Assembly (NCBI GenBank): GCA_003963455.1
Contig: RXJA01000053.1
Location: 57,204 to 121,203, forward strand
DNA length: 64,000 nt
Direction of reading: 5' to 3'
From: Hyphomicrobiales bacterium
GTDB taxonomy: Bacteria > Pseudomonadota > Alphaproteobacteria > Rhizobiales > Rhizobiaceae
Shown here: positions 51,030 to 60,354 of the stretch, piece after piece
How the letters are laid out: every line of letters begins with the position of its first letter
Position numbering within the stretch: position 1 is the first letter of the stretch
The notes under the pieces: model-generated
The model's input: the letters and a program-made list of their open reading frames with translations, nothing else
Told to the model about the DNA's origin: nothing
Databases searched by the model: none
Made by a program: the position numbers and the translations under genes

Positions 51030-51915
51030 CGCCTGTTGTTTCATCGTCTTTGCAGAAGTCGACGATCTCGCCTCCGGTGCACATGACGACGCCGTCATGG
51101 CCGGCGATGTAATCGTAGAGTTCCTCAAGATAGCGGATACGGTGCGGGGCGCCAGTGAGATATGGATGGATGGAGATCGCCATGACCTTCGGCGATTGCG
51201 CGCCCTCCAGATAGAGGCGGTCGAACTGATCCCTGCCGCGCCGAAAGATTTCGTCGGACGCATGCTGCTGGATGGCCGTGATGACCACGTCGTTGATTTC
51301 CACGGTGTAGGGCACCGACATCATCGCGCCGCTGGCGGTCATGAGCCTGACCGGCATGTCGTCCAGCACCCAGTCGGCGACATATTCGATGCCCGCCTCC
51401 GACAGCAGGTCGAGTGTCTCGTCGGTTTCGGTCAATCCCGGGCTCTCCCACCCGCGCGGCGCGCGGCCGGTCAATCTGGCGATAGCCTCCACGGTCTGCG
51501 CGATCGCCTGGCGCTGATCGCTCACGTAATGCATCGGCTGCTGGATGAAGCCATGTCCCATGAATTCCCAGCCAGCGTCGGCGGCGGCGCGGCACGCGCG
51601 CTCATAGACCGAAATGGCGGAGCCGTTCACCGCGAAGGTCGCGCGGATCCGCCGCTTCTCCAACGTGGCAAGGAAGCGCCAGAAGCCTTGGCGCATACCG
51701 TATTCATACCAGGCCCAGTTCGGAATATCGGGCTGCAGCGGCTTTCCCATCGGTGGCGGCAGCACCGTTCGCGGCATGGGTGAGGTCGGCACCCAGTTCT
51801 CGACATTGACGATAGTCCATACCGCCAGCTTGGCTCCATCGGGCAAACGGAACCGCGGCGCGTCCGCAAGCACGCGCCCGCGCAGGCTGTGGCCCGGCCT
51901 CGGATCGTCATTCAT
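51019..51915 (-). CDS. Polysaccharide-deacetylase-fold hydrolase (second copy type)
   Basis: IRATFAVNGSAISVYERACRAAADAGWEFMGHGFIQQPMHY, RGWESPGLTETDETLDLL. Confidence 0.85.
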   Translation of the reverse strand: MNDDPRPGHSLRGRVLADAPRFRLPDGAKLAVWTIVNVENWVPTSPMPRTVLPPPMGKPLQPDIPNWAWYEYGMRQGFWRFLATLEKRRIRATFAVNGSAISVYERACRAAADAGWEFMGHGFIQQPMHYVSDQRQAIAQTVEAIARLTGRAPRGWESPGLTETDETLDLLSEAGIEYVADWVLDDMPVRLMTASGAMMSVPYTVEINDVVITAIQQHASDEIFRRGRDQFDRLYLEGAQSPKVMAISIHPYLTGAPHRIRYLEELYDYIAGHDGVVMCTGGEIVDFCKDDETTGVNP

Positions 51916-52106
51916 CGAAATTTGCCCGGATGTACACGCCTGCCCCCTATCCTTCGACTGACTTTGCGCCGCCGGTCGCCGACGGCCCGGGCAGAGCTGG
52001 ACGCAGGTAATGGAAGTCGATATCCCGCTTTATCTGCTCGTTTCGGCCGCATTTCTGCGACACCAAGTAACGGTTTCCCGTCCGGAAATGCGCAAAACAA
52101 ATAGTT

Positions 52107-52145
52107 AGGGCGGGTCGGCGGTTCTACCAGACGCCGAACCGCCCT
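52107..52145 (-). terminator. Stable hairpin at the 3' end of the tarD gene
   Basis: AGGGCGGGTCGGCG ... CGCCGAACCGCCCT arms, 11-nt loop; AT-richer sequence follows on the minus strand. Confidence 0.5.
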
Positions 52146-53308
52146 TAGTGCAGCTGGCGAAACAGCCTATAGAGTTCCGCCTTCTTCTCGAAGCCCACAC
52201 CAGGCGTATCGGGCAGCCTGACGTAGCCGCCTTCAACGGCAATGTCGTCGGCGAAGCCGCCGAAGGGCTGGAATACATCCGGGTAGGATTCGTTGCCGCC
52301 CAGATGCAGTCCGGCGGCAATGTTGAGCGACATCTGATGCCCGCCGTGAGGCACAACGCGCCGGGAAGACCATCCCAGCGATTTCATAACCTCCAGCGTG
52401 CGCAGATACTCCACCAGGCCGTAGGAGAGGGCACAGTCGAACTGCAGATAGTCCCGGTCGGGCCGCATGCCGCCATAACGCAACAGGTTGCGCGCTTCCT
52501 GATGCGAAAACAGGTTCTCGCCCGTGGCCATTGGTCCGTCATAGTGGGCGGCGAGTTCAGCCTGCAACGCATAGTCCAGCGGGTCGCCGGCTTCCTCATA
52601 CCAGAACAGACCGTAAGGGCGCATCGCCTTGGCGTAGGCGATCGCAGTCTCAACATCGAAGCTGCCGTTGGCGTCCACGGCAAGATGGCTGCCGTCGCCC
52701 ACGACGTCGAGCACCGCTTCAATGCGGCGCAGGTCTTCCTCCAGCGGGACCGCGCCGATCTTCATCTTGACGACCCTGTAGCCCCGGTCGAGATAGCCGC
52801 GCATCTCCGCCTGCAACTTGGAGTGATCCTTGCCCGGGTAATAGTAGCCGCCGGCCGCGTAGACCCAAACCCTCTCATCGGCGATGCCGTTCCTGTAGCG
52901 GTCGGCCAGAAGTCTCCACAGGGGTACGCCCGCGATCTTGGCGACTGCATCCCAGACGGCCATGTCGATGGTGCCTACCGCCACGGACCGTTCGCCATGG
53001 CCGCCGGGCTTCTCGTTGGTCATCAGCGTCTTCCAGATGGCGAAGGGGTCGAGATTGTCGTTCTCGTGGTCGATCAGCGTTTTCGGGTCGGCTTCCAGAA
53101 CGCGTGCCAAGAAGCGGTCGCGCATCAGCGCGCCCTGACCGTAGCGTCCGTTCGAGTTGAAGCCGTAACCTACAAGCGGCTTGCCGTCCCGCATCACGTC
53201 GGTGATCACCGCCACGGCCGAGCACGTCATTTTGGAGAAGTCGATATAGGCGTTGGCGATGGGCGAGGCGATCGAGACCGTCTTTTCCCTTATGTCGACG
53301 ATGCGCAT
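52145..53308 (-). CDS. tarD: D(-)-tartrate dehydratase (enolase superfamily)
   Basis: SPIANAYIDFSKMT, GYGFNSNGRYGQGALMRDRF, NEKPGGHGERSVAVGTIDMAVWDAVAKIAG, VYAAGGYYYPGK, VVKMKIG, GGHQMSLNIAAGLHLGGNESYPDVFQPFGGF: closely matches the TarD pattern. Confidence 0.88.
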   Translation of the reverse strand: MRIVDIREKTVSIASPIANAYIDFSKMTCSAVAVITDVMRDGKPLVGYGFNSNGRYGQGALMRDRFLARVLEADPKTLIDHENDNLDPFAIWKTLMTNEKPGGHGERSVAVGTIDMAVWDAVAKIAGVPLWRLLADRYRNGIADERVWVYAAGGYYYPGKDHSKLQAEMRGYLDRGYRVVKMKIGAVPLEEDLRRIEAVLDVVGDGSHLAVDANGSFDVETAIAYAKAMRPYGLFWYEEAGDPLDYALQAELAAHYDGPMATGENLFSHQEARNLLRYGGMRPDRDYLQFDCALSYGLVEYLRTLEVMKSLGWSSRRVVPHGGHQMSLNIAAGLHLGGNESYPDVFQPFGGFADDIAVEGGYVRLPDTPGVGFEKKAELYRLFRQLH

Positions 53309-53318
53309 GCGGTGATCC

Positions 53319-54395
53319 TTATGCTTCGAGCGCGGCTGCCACCGCTTTGCCGCAGGTGACGGTATTGGCCCTGCCGCCGAGATCCCGGGTACGGGTGGCC
53401 TCGTTCCTCAGCACGGCCTCTATGGCCTTCACGATTGCGCGGCTGGCCTCTTCATGACCGAGGTGGTCGAGCATCATGGCCGCAGTCCATATCTGGCCGA
53501 TGGGATTGGCGATGCCTTTGCCGGCAATATCAGGAGCCGAACCGTGCACAGGCTCGAAGAGCGAGGGGAACCGGCCCTCGGGATTGATGTTCGCCGACGG
53601 CGCAATGCCGATGGTGCCGGTGCAGGCAGGTCCGAGGTCGGAGAGAATGTCGCCGAAAAGATTGGATGCCACGACAACGTCGAAACGGTCGGGATTGAGC
53701 ACGAAATGAGCAGTCAGAATATCGATGTGGTACTTGTCCCAGGAAACGTCCGGATAATTTGCGGCCATCGCCTCCACGCGCTCGTCCCAGTACGGCATGG
53801 TGATCGAAATGCCGTTGGACTTGGTAGCTGAGGTGAGGTGCTTGCGCGGGCGTCTCCGCGCCAGGTCGAACGCATAGCGCAGTATGCGATCGACGCCCAC
53901 GCGCGACATCACGGTTTCCTGGATGACGATCTCGCGCTCCGTGCCCAGGTACATTTTACCGCCGATGGAGGAATATTCGCCCTCGGTATTTTCCCGCACG
54001 ATGTAGAAATCGATGTCGCCAGGCTTGCGGTTGGCAAGCGGCGAGGGCACTCCCGGCATCAGCCGAACCGGGCGCAGATTGACGTACTGGTCGAATTCGC
54101 GCCGGAACTGCAGCAGAGATCCCCAAAGCGAAATATGGTCGGGAACCGTTGCCGGCCAGCCGACCGCGCCGAAGAAAATCGCATCGTGGGTTTCGATCCT
54201 GGACTTCCAGTCCTCCGGCATCATGCGGCCATGCTTGGCGTAGTAGTCACACGACGCAAAGTCGAAGTGGTCGAACTGCAGGTCAAGGCCGAAACGACTT
54301 GCCGCCGCGTCCAGGACCCGAAGACCCTCGGGGACGACTTCCTTGCCGATCCCGTCGCCGGGGATGACTGCGATTCGGTGCTTCTTTTCTGACAT
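53319..54395 (-). CDS. Tartrate dehydrogenase-like beta-decarboxylating dehydrogenase
   Basis: IAVIPGDGIGKEVVPEGLRVL, ISLWGSLLQFRREFDQYVNLRPVRLMPG, IVRENTEGEYSSIGG, SNLFGDILSDLG. Confidence 0.88.
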   Translation of the reverse strand: MSEKKHRIAVIPGDGIGKEVVPEGLRVLDAAASRFGLDLQFDHFDFASCDYYAKHGRMMPEDWKSRIETHDAIFFGAVGWPATVPDHISLWGSLLQFRREFDQYVNLRPVRLMPGVPSPLANRKPGDIDFYIVRENTEGEYSSIGGKMYLGTEREIVIQETVMSRVGVDRILRYAFDLARRRPRKHLTSATKSNGISITMPYWDERVEAMAANYPDVSWDKYHIDILTAHFVLNPDRFDVVVASNLFGDILSDLGPACTGTIGIAPSANINPEGRFPSLFEPVHGSAPDIAGKGIANPIGQIWTAAMMLDHLGHEEASRAIVKAIEAVLRNEATRTRDLGGRANTVTCGKAVAAALEA

Positions 54396-54472
54396 GTTGC
54401 TTTTCCCGATCTGCGGAGCAGGCGATGTACAGGACTGCGCGGCGGCTGACACCGGAATGACCGCCGTGCGCC

Positions 54473-55450
54473 TTACCCTGCGAAGTACTCGATCTCTTCG
54501 CGCAGGCGCTTGCCGGAAAGTCCCATTCCGAGCAGCACCGAAACGAGCACGCGGGCCTTCTGTCCGCTCAGATCGCCGGCGAAAATCACGCCCCCGTCCG
54601 ACAGTGTCTTGCCGCCGCCATTGCCGTAGATCGCCTTGACGCGGCCTCGCTGACAGCGGCTTGTCATGATAACAGGCAATCCCCTTTTTACGAGCGCCGT
54701 CGCGGTGGCCGTTACCGACGGCGGAGCATTGCCGCGACCGAAGCCTTCCAGAATGATGGCCTTGGCACCATTGTCGGCTGCAAAGCGCAGATAGCGGTCG
54801 CTAATACCCATCGCCAGTTTGACGAGTTCCACGTCGGCTACCACTCCCTTCGCTTCATAGCTGCGCCTCAGGATCGGCCGGCGATGAAGCACGACGCGGT
54901 CGCCGTCCACTTCGCCGAGCTTGCCGTGTTCGTGCGAGATGAACGTGTCGGTGCGCGAGGTATGGGACTTTGTAACGTCCCGCGCGGCATGGAATTCCTG
55001 CTCGAAACAGATCACCGCGCCCAAGCCGCGGGCTGCGCCCGAAGCAGCCAGCCGGAGCGAGTCCGTTATGTTGCGCGGGCCGTCCGGGTTCGGTTCATCG
55101 GCTGCGTGCTGCGCGCCGGTGAAGACGATCGGCTTGTCGGAACGGACCAGGAGGTCGGCCATGAAGGCGGTCTCCTCCATCGTGTCGGTGCCGTGGGTCA
55201 CCACCACTCCATCGAAGCCCTCGTCGAGACGCTGCGAGATGTGCTGGGCCAGTGAAAAACCCAACGGCAGGTCAATGGCATAGCTGCCGACATTGGAGAA
55301 TTCATCGATGGTGATCTCGATGCCATCGAGGGGGTCGTGCAGCATCGCTCTCAACTCAGGTCCGGTAACGCTTGCCGTTACGTCTCCGGTCTCGGGCTCC
55401 AGCTTGGATGCAATCGTCCCCCCCGTTGTGATCAGACAGATTTTCGGCAT
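54473..55450 (-). CDS. L-asparaginase-family protein
   Basis: CLITTGGTIASK, VVVTHGTDTMEETAFMADLLV, FTGAQ. Confidence 0.92.
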   Translation of the reverse strand: MPKICLITTGGTIASKLEPETGDVTASVTGPELRAMLHDPLDGIEITIDEFSNVGSYAIDLPLGFSLAQHISQRLDEGFDGVVVTHGTDTMEETAFMADLLVRSDKPIVFTGAQHAADEPNPDGPRNITDSLRLAASGAARGLGAVICFEQEFHAARDVTKSHTSRTDTFISHEHGKLGEVDGDRVVLHRRPILRRSYEAKGVVADVELVKLAMGISDRYLRFAADNGAKAIILEGFGRGNAPPSVTATATALVKRGLPVIMTSRCQRGRVKAIYGNGGGKTLSDGGVIFAGDLSGQKARVLVSVLLGMGLSGKRLREEIEYFAG

Positions 55451-55486
55451 TTCGCTCCCTCACGCGAGTTTCCGGTGTTGAATATG

Positions 55487-55614
55487 TTGGTCAGACCAAA
55501 AAATCAAGAAGCCTTTTCAAAATGCACAAAATGCCTAAAATTTCCGCAATTTTGGGAGTTGACGGTCAGGCCAATTTAGACATTAATGTCATTTATACCT
55601 GTTGGTCTGGCCAA
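55487..55614. promoter_or_regulatory. Three GntR/FCD-type operator-like palindromes between divergent genes
   Basis: TTGGTCAGACCAA (55487-55499, perfect), ACGGTCAGGCCAA (55562-55574), TTGGTCTGGCCAA (55602-55614). Confidence 0.7.
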
Positions 55615-55664
55615 AAAGCGATCGGGTAACGGCGCGACTCCGCGCGATCAAAAGGGGAACAGAG

Positions 55665-57326
55665 ATGGCTGAGAATTTTACTCGAATTCAGTTGGCGCCG
55701 ACGCGCCGGCAGTTCCTGAAAACGACTGCTGCGGTTGGTGGCGCAGCGCTTCTTTCCTCCACAAGCCGCTTCGGAGAGGCGCTTGCTCAGGATGCCAACA
55801 GCACCTTGGTCATCGCGGCACCAGCAACGCCCCAGGGCCTTGATATCGAGTTCGACGTCAGCCTGGGCTCCATCGATTCGCTCGGCGCGCTCTACGAATA
55901 CATGCTCGGCTACGAGAAGATGGAAGACCCGAACGCACCGGGCGTTCTGCGCGAAGACACGGACGTCCATACCGACAAGCCGAACAATCTCGCCTTGCGC
56001 GGTCGTCTGGCGGAGAGCTGGGAAGTGGCGCCCGATGGACGCAAGGCGACCTTCAAGCTGCGCGAGGGTGTCGTCTCCAACTGGGGCAACAAGTTCACGT
56101 CGAAGGACGTGAAATGGACCTGGGACCGCAAGTTCAACCTCAAGGGGCAAGGCCTGTTCCAGACAGCGGTGCTCGGTCTCAAGACGCCTGACCAGATCAA
56201 GGTGGAAGGAGATCATGCGATTTCCTTCAGCCTCGACAAGCCAAATCCGTTGCTTCTCAAGCAGCAGTGCAACTTGGCCAACCCGATCTACGACGCCACC
56301 AAGTGCGCTGAAGCCGGTGGCTCCGACGACCCGTGGGCGGTCAATTTCCTCAAGAACGATAGCGCCGGGTTCGGGCCCTATCGCCTTGCCCAGCTCGTGC
56401 GCGGCCAACAAGCCGTATTCGAGGCGCGCGACGACTACTGGGGCGAGAAGCCCTTCATGAAGCGCGTCATCATGCGCGAAGTGCCGCAGTCGGCCAGTCG
56501 TTTCTCGCTGCTGCAGGGCGGGGCGGTCGATATCGCACAGTTCCTGCAGCCGCGCGAACTCGAGGCGCTGAAGAAGCAGCCGAACGTGGCCGTGGATGCT
56601 GTCAACTCGTCCTACATGATCTGGCTGGAGCTCAACTCCAAGATCGCTCCGTTCGATAATGTAGACGTGCGCCGCGCCATCAACCTCGCCATCCCGCGCG
56701 ACGAGATCATCCGCACTATCTACTACGGCTATGCCGACGAGCAGAAGGCTCCGATGCCGTATATCTACCCGATGGCGGACCAAAGCTTCTTCACCTACGC
56801 CTATGATCTTGCCAAGGCCAAGGAGCTTCTGGCCAAGGCCGGCGCCAAGAACCTGGCGACCACCTTGTCCTACAACGCCGGCGATCCCACGCAGGAGCCG
56901 ATAGCACTGTTGATCCAGACCGCGCTGAAGCAGATCGGCGTGGAGCTGACGCTGGAGAAGCTGCCGGCCGGCGTGTTCTACGAGAACGTCACCAAGCGCG
57001 CCAAGCCGATGATCTTCTATCTGGACTCGCCGTGGACGCCGGATCCGGGCTACTCGACCTACCTCTACTTCAATTCCGAAAGCTACGTGAACTATTCTAA
57101 CTACGACAACAAGAACGTCGATCAGATGATCAAGGACGGCCTTGCCACGCTGGACGACAACGTCCGCAAGCAGAAGTACACGGAAGTTCAGAAAACGCTC
57201 ATGGACGAGGCGCCCTGGGGCTTCATCGCCTATCCCAAATACACTCTGGCGCGTAAGGCGGCCCTCAAGGGCTATACCTATTACACGTCCAACAACTTGC
57301 GGTTCCAGGATTTCAGTCGCGGCTGA
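55665..57326 (+). CDS. Dipeptide/oligopeptide-type ABC transporter substrate-binding protein with Tat signal
   Basis: TRRQFLKTTAAVGGAALLSS leader; LAESWEVAPDGRKATFKLREGV, SBP family 5 pattern. Confidence 0.93.
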   Translation: MAENFTRIQLAPTRRQFLKTTAAVGGAALLSSTSRFGEALAQDANSTLVIAAPATPQGLDIEFDVSLGSIDSLGALYEYMLGYEKMEDPNAPGVLREDTDVHTDKPNNLALRGRLAESWEVAPDGRKATFKLREGVVSNWGNKFTSKDVKWTWDRKFNLKGQGLFQTAVLGLKTPDQIKVEGDHAISFSLDKPNPLLLKQQCNLANPIYDATKCAEAGGSDDPWAVNFLKNDSAGFGPYRLAQLVRGQQAVFEARDDYWGEKPFMKRVIMREVPQSASRFSLLQGGAVDIAQFLQPRELEALKKQPNVAVDAVNSSYMIWLELNSKIAPFDNVDVRRAINLAIPRDEIIRTIYYGYADEQKAPMPYIYPMADQSFFTYAYDLAKAKELLAKAGAKNLATTLSYNAGDPTQEPIALLIQTALKQIGVELTLEKLPAGVFYENVTKRAKPMIFYLDSPWTPDPGYSTYLYFNSESYVNYSNYDNKNVDQMIKDGLATLDDNVRKQKYTEVQKTLMDEAPWGFIAYPKYTLARKAALKGYTYYTSNNLRFQDFSRG

Positions 57327-57332
57327 TGGGGG

Positions 57333-57363
57333 CTTGTCCCCGGGTGTAACCTCCGGGGACAAG
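57333..57363 (+). promoter_or_regulatory. Perfect 11-bp hairpin between SBP and permease genes
   Basis: CTTGTCCCCGG-gtgtaacct-CCGGGGACAAG. Confidence 0.7.
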
Positions 57364-57386
57364 TTCGAGTATTGGAAAGATTTTAG

Positions 57387-58310
57387 ATGTCTTCGAAGCT
57401 TCGCCTTCTCGTGAGGCTGGCGGTCATCCGGCCGAGATTTGCTATCGGCTATCTGATCGTCATCGCGATCACCCTGCTGGCGATCTTCGCGCCGGCCATC
57501 ACACCCTATTCGCCGACCGAGGCGGATTCCGTCAGCTTCCTGCAGCCGCCGGATGCCGCCCATCTCTTTGGCACGGACAATGTCGGCATGGATATTTTCA
57601 GTCGGTCCATCTACGCGCCGCGCATCGACCTGACGATCGCTGTACTGGGCACGCTTCTGTCGGCGCTGGTCGGCGGCTCGGTCGGTGCGGTCGTTGGCTT
57701 CTACAGCAGCGGGCGCGGCATTCGCGTGTGGCTATCCTTCGCCGTCATGCGCGCGGCCGACGTGCTGCAGGCCTTTCCCGTTTTCGTGTTCGCCATCGCC
57801 TTGGTTGCCAGCCTCGGCCAGAGCATCCAGACCGTGGTGCTGGCCATCGCCTTCGTCAATGCGCCGATCTACCTGCGTCTCATGCGCTCGCAGGTGCTCA
57901 GCATCCGCTCCATGCGCTATGTTGAGGCCTCGCAGGTCAATGGCCTTTCGGACATGCAAACCATTGTGCGCCACATCATCCCCAACGCTATGGCGCCAGT
58001 GCTGGCGCAGCTATCCGTCAATGTCGGCTGGGGCGTCCTGCTGACCTCGGCGCTGTCCTTCGTTGGTGCCGGCGTACGGGCCCCGACACCTGAATGGGGC
58101 AGCATGATCGCCATGGGCTTTCAAAACGTGGTGACCGGCCAATGGTGGCCTTCCATGTTCCCGGGCGCTATGCTCGCGATCACCGTATTCAGCTTCTCGC
58201 TGGTCGGTGCCTCCATAGAGGTCATAGCCGATCCGTCCAAGCGCCGGCAGCTGCTGAGCGATGCGCGCGAGCATTCGCGTCGCGCCGACCTGCCGGCGGA
58301 GGGGGCCTGA
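57387..58310 (+). CDS. Dpp/Opp-type ABC transporter permease (DppC-like)
   Basis: HLFGTDNVGMDIFSRSIYAPRIDLTIA, MRYVEASQVNGLSDMQTIVRHIIPNAMAPV. Confidence 0.93.
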   Translation: MSSKLRLLVRLAVIRPRFAIGYLIVIAITLLAIFAPAITPYSPTEADSVSFLQPPDAAHLFGTDNVGMDIFSRSIYAPRIDLTIAVLGTLLSALVGGSVGAVVGFYSSGRGIRVWLSFAVMRAADVLQAFPVFVFAIALVASLGQSIQTVVLAIAFVNAPIYLRLMRSQVLSIRSMRYVEASQVNGLSDMQTIVRHIIPNAMAPVLAQLSVNVGWGVLLTSALSFVGAGVRAPTPEWGSMIAMGFQNVVTGQWWPSMFPGAMLAITVFSFSLVGASIEVIADPSKRRQLLSDAREHSRRADLPAEGA

Positions 58311-59320
58311 TGCGCATCCTCGCCTATCTCGCCAAGCGCCTGATTTTCGTCATCCCACAGTTGCTGGGCATCGTGCTCGTGAGCTTCCTGCTGGTGAAGA
58401 GCATTCCGGGTGACCCCGCTGTGCTGATGCTCGGCCCCACGGCGACGCCTTCGGCCATCGCCTCACTGCGTCAGCAGCTCGGGCTCGACCAGCCTCTCTA
58501 CATGCAGTTCCTGATCTATGTGCGCAATCTCTTGCATGGCGACCTGGGGACCTCCTGGCAGACGACGAGGCCAGTGCTTGAGGATCTGCTTCAGCGCTTC
58601 CCGGCCACCCTCGAACTCGTCACGCTTTCATTGCTTCTGGCCATCGTCGTCGGGGTTACACTGGGTGTATATGCGGCGCGCAAGCCGAACGGCTGGGTGG
58701 CGCGCCTTGCGGATCTCTACGGCCTCAGTGCCGGTGCGTTGCCGGACTTCTGGTTCGCTCTGGTTCTCATCTTCATCTTCTATACCGTGCTCGGCTGGGC
58801 ACCCGCGCCGCTCGGACGGATCGATATGATCGTTATTCCGCCTGTTCCAGTGACGGGCGCGCTAACGATCGACGCGCTGCTGGCGGGCGACCTCGAGGCA
58901 TTCTGGTCTGCGTGTGCGCACTTGGCCCTGCCGGTTCTGACGCTGGGGCTGCTCAATGCCGGCCCGATCTTGAAGATGACCCAAGCAACGATGGACAAGA
59001 TGCTGGAGTCCGATTTCAGCCGCTACGAGGTGCTTTGCGGAGTGCCGCAGAACCTTGTCGTGCGTCATGCCTTGCGCAACGCTCTACCGTCCATCGTGAC
59101 CATCATCAGCGTGCTCTACGGCTTCCTAATTGGGGGCGCCGTGCTCGTCGAGATCGTGTTTTCATGGGGCGGGGCAGGGCAGTACGCGGTGCAGGGCGTG
59201 CTCAACTCGGATATCTATCCGGTTCTGGGTTTTGTGCTCTTCTCCGCCGTCTTCTCCCTCATCGTCTATATCGTGGTCGATCTGATCTACTTCCTGCTCG
59301 ACCCGCGTATCAGCAACTAG
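58310..59320 (+). CDS. Dpp/Opp-type ABC transporter permease (DppB-like)
   Basis: LAKRLIFVIPQLLGIVLVSFLLVKSIPGDPAV, VEIVFSWGGAGQYAVQGVLNSDIYPVLG. Confidence 0.93.
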   Translation: MRILAYLAKRLIFVIPQLLGIVLVSFLLVKSIPGDPAVLMLGPTATPSAIASLRQQLGLDQPLYMQFLIYVRNLLHGDLGTSWQTTRPVLEDLLQRFPATLELVTLSLLLAIVVGVTLGVYAARKPNGWVARLADLYGLSAGALPDFWFALVLIFIFYTVLGWAPAPLGRIDMIVIPPVPVTGALTIDALLAGDLEAFWSACAHLALPVLTLGLLNAGPILKMTQATMDKMLESDFSRYEVLCGVPQNLVVRHALRNALPSIVTIISVLYGFLIGGAVLVEIVFSWGGAGQYAVQGVLNSDIYPVLGFVLFSAVFSLIVYIVVDLIYFLLDPRISN

Positions 59321-59325
59321 TGAGA

Positions 59326-60354
59326 ATGTCGTTGGGTGAAGCGGAAGTCATAAGCAAGACGCAAAACGCCGCCGGCGATGCGGGCAATGCGACTCTGATC
59401 GATATCAGAAATCTGCGCGTCACATTCCCCTCGGGTGATGCCGAGCCGAAGGCCGTATTGAAGGGCATCAACCTCGCCGTGCAGCCGGGCGAGATCGTTG
59501 GCCTGGTAGGCGAGAGCGGCGCGGGCAAGACAACGCTTGCCCGTTCGATCCTCGGCCTGCCGCCGTCGCCGGGCCGCATTGCCGGGGGCGAAGTCCATTT
59601 CGAGGGTCGGCAAATCCTCGGCCTGTCCGAATCCGAACTCCGACGTCTTCGCGGCCACCGGCTCTCGGTCGTGGTGCCCAATCCGCGCGCCGAACTCAAC
59701 CCTCTGCTCAAGGTCGGCGACCAGATCGCTTCGATGGCGAAAATCCATCTCGGCGTCGGAGGCAAAGAGGCGCGCTGTATGGCGCTGGAGATCCTCCGCG
59801 AGGTACAGATACCGGACCCAGAGCGGCGCATGGACGCCTATCCGCACGAATTGTCCGGCGGCATGGCGCAGCGCGTGGTCATTGCCATGGCCCTCATCTG
59901 CAGCCCCGCTTTCGTCATTTCCGACGACGCGACCAGCGGCCTCGACGTCACCATGCAGGCGCAGATCTTGGCACTGCTCGCCAAGCTTGCGGCCGACCAT
60001 GGCAGCGCAATGCTGTTCATCAGCCGCGACGTCGGCATCACCGCGCATTTCTGCGATCGCATCGCCGTGCTTTTCTCAGGCGAGATCGTCGAGATTGCCG
60101 CGCGCGAACCGCTCTTCCTGGAGCCGGCGCATCCATACACGCTGATGCTGCTTGCGGCCTTCTCACATAGCCCCAAGCTGCGCGATAGCTGGAGTGTGCC
60201 GGACACCGGCAGGCGACGCGAAAGAAATGCCGGCTGTCAATATGCCGATCGCTGTCCTATTGCTCAGCCGGTTTGCCGCACGCAGCGGCCGCCTTTCACT
60301 GAGATCGGACCCGGGCACTTCGTCCGCTGCTTTTTCCCCGTGAGGCATGCATGA
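59326..60354 (+). CDS. Dpp/Opp-type ABC ATP-binding protein with degenerate Q-loop, Walker B Glu and switch His
   Basis: GESGAGKTTLAR, LSGGMAQRVVIAMAL intact; VVVPNPRAELNP, FVISDDATSGLDVT, LFISRDVGI deviate. Confidence 0.9.
   Translation: MSLGEAEVISKTQNAAGDAGNATLIDIRNLRVTFPSGDAEPKAVLKGINLAVQPGEIVGLVGESGAGKTTLARSILGLPPSPGRIAGGEVHFEGRQILGLSESELRRLRGHRLSVVVPNPRAELNPLLKVGDQIASMAKIHLGVGGKEARCMALEILREVQIPDPERRMDAYPHELSGGMAQRVVIAMALICSPAFVISDDATSGLDVTMQAQILALLAKLAADHGSAMLFISRDVGITAHFCDRIAVLFSGEIVEIAAREPLFLEPAHPYTLMLLAAFSHSPKLRDSWSVPDTGRRRERNAGCQYADRCPIAQPVCRTQRPPFTEIGPGHFVRCFFPVRHA

Noticed and set aside
55593-57563. 656-aa minus-strand ORF
   Set aside because: Antisense to a well-supported substrate-binding protein gene; no family motifs.
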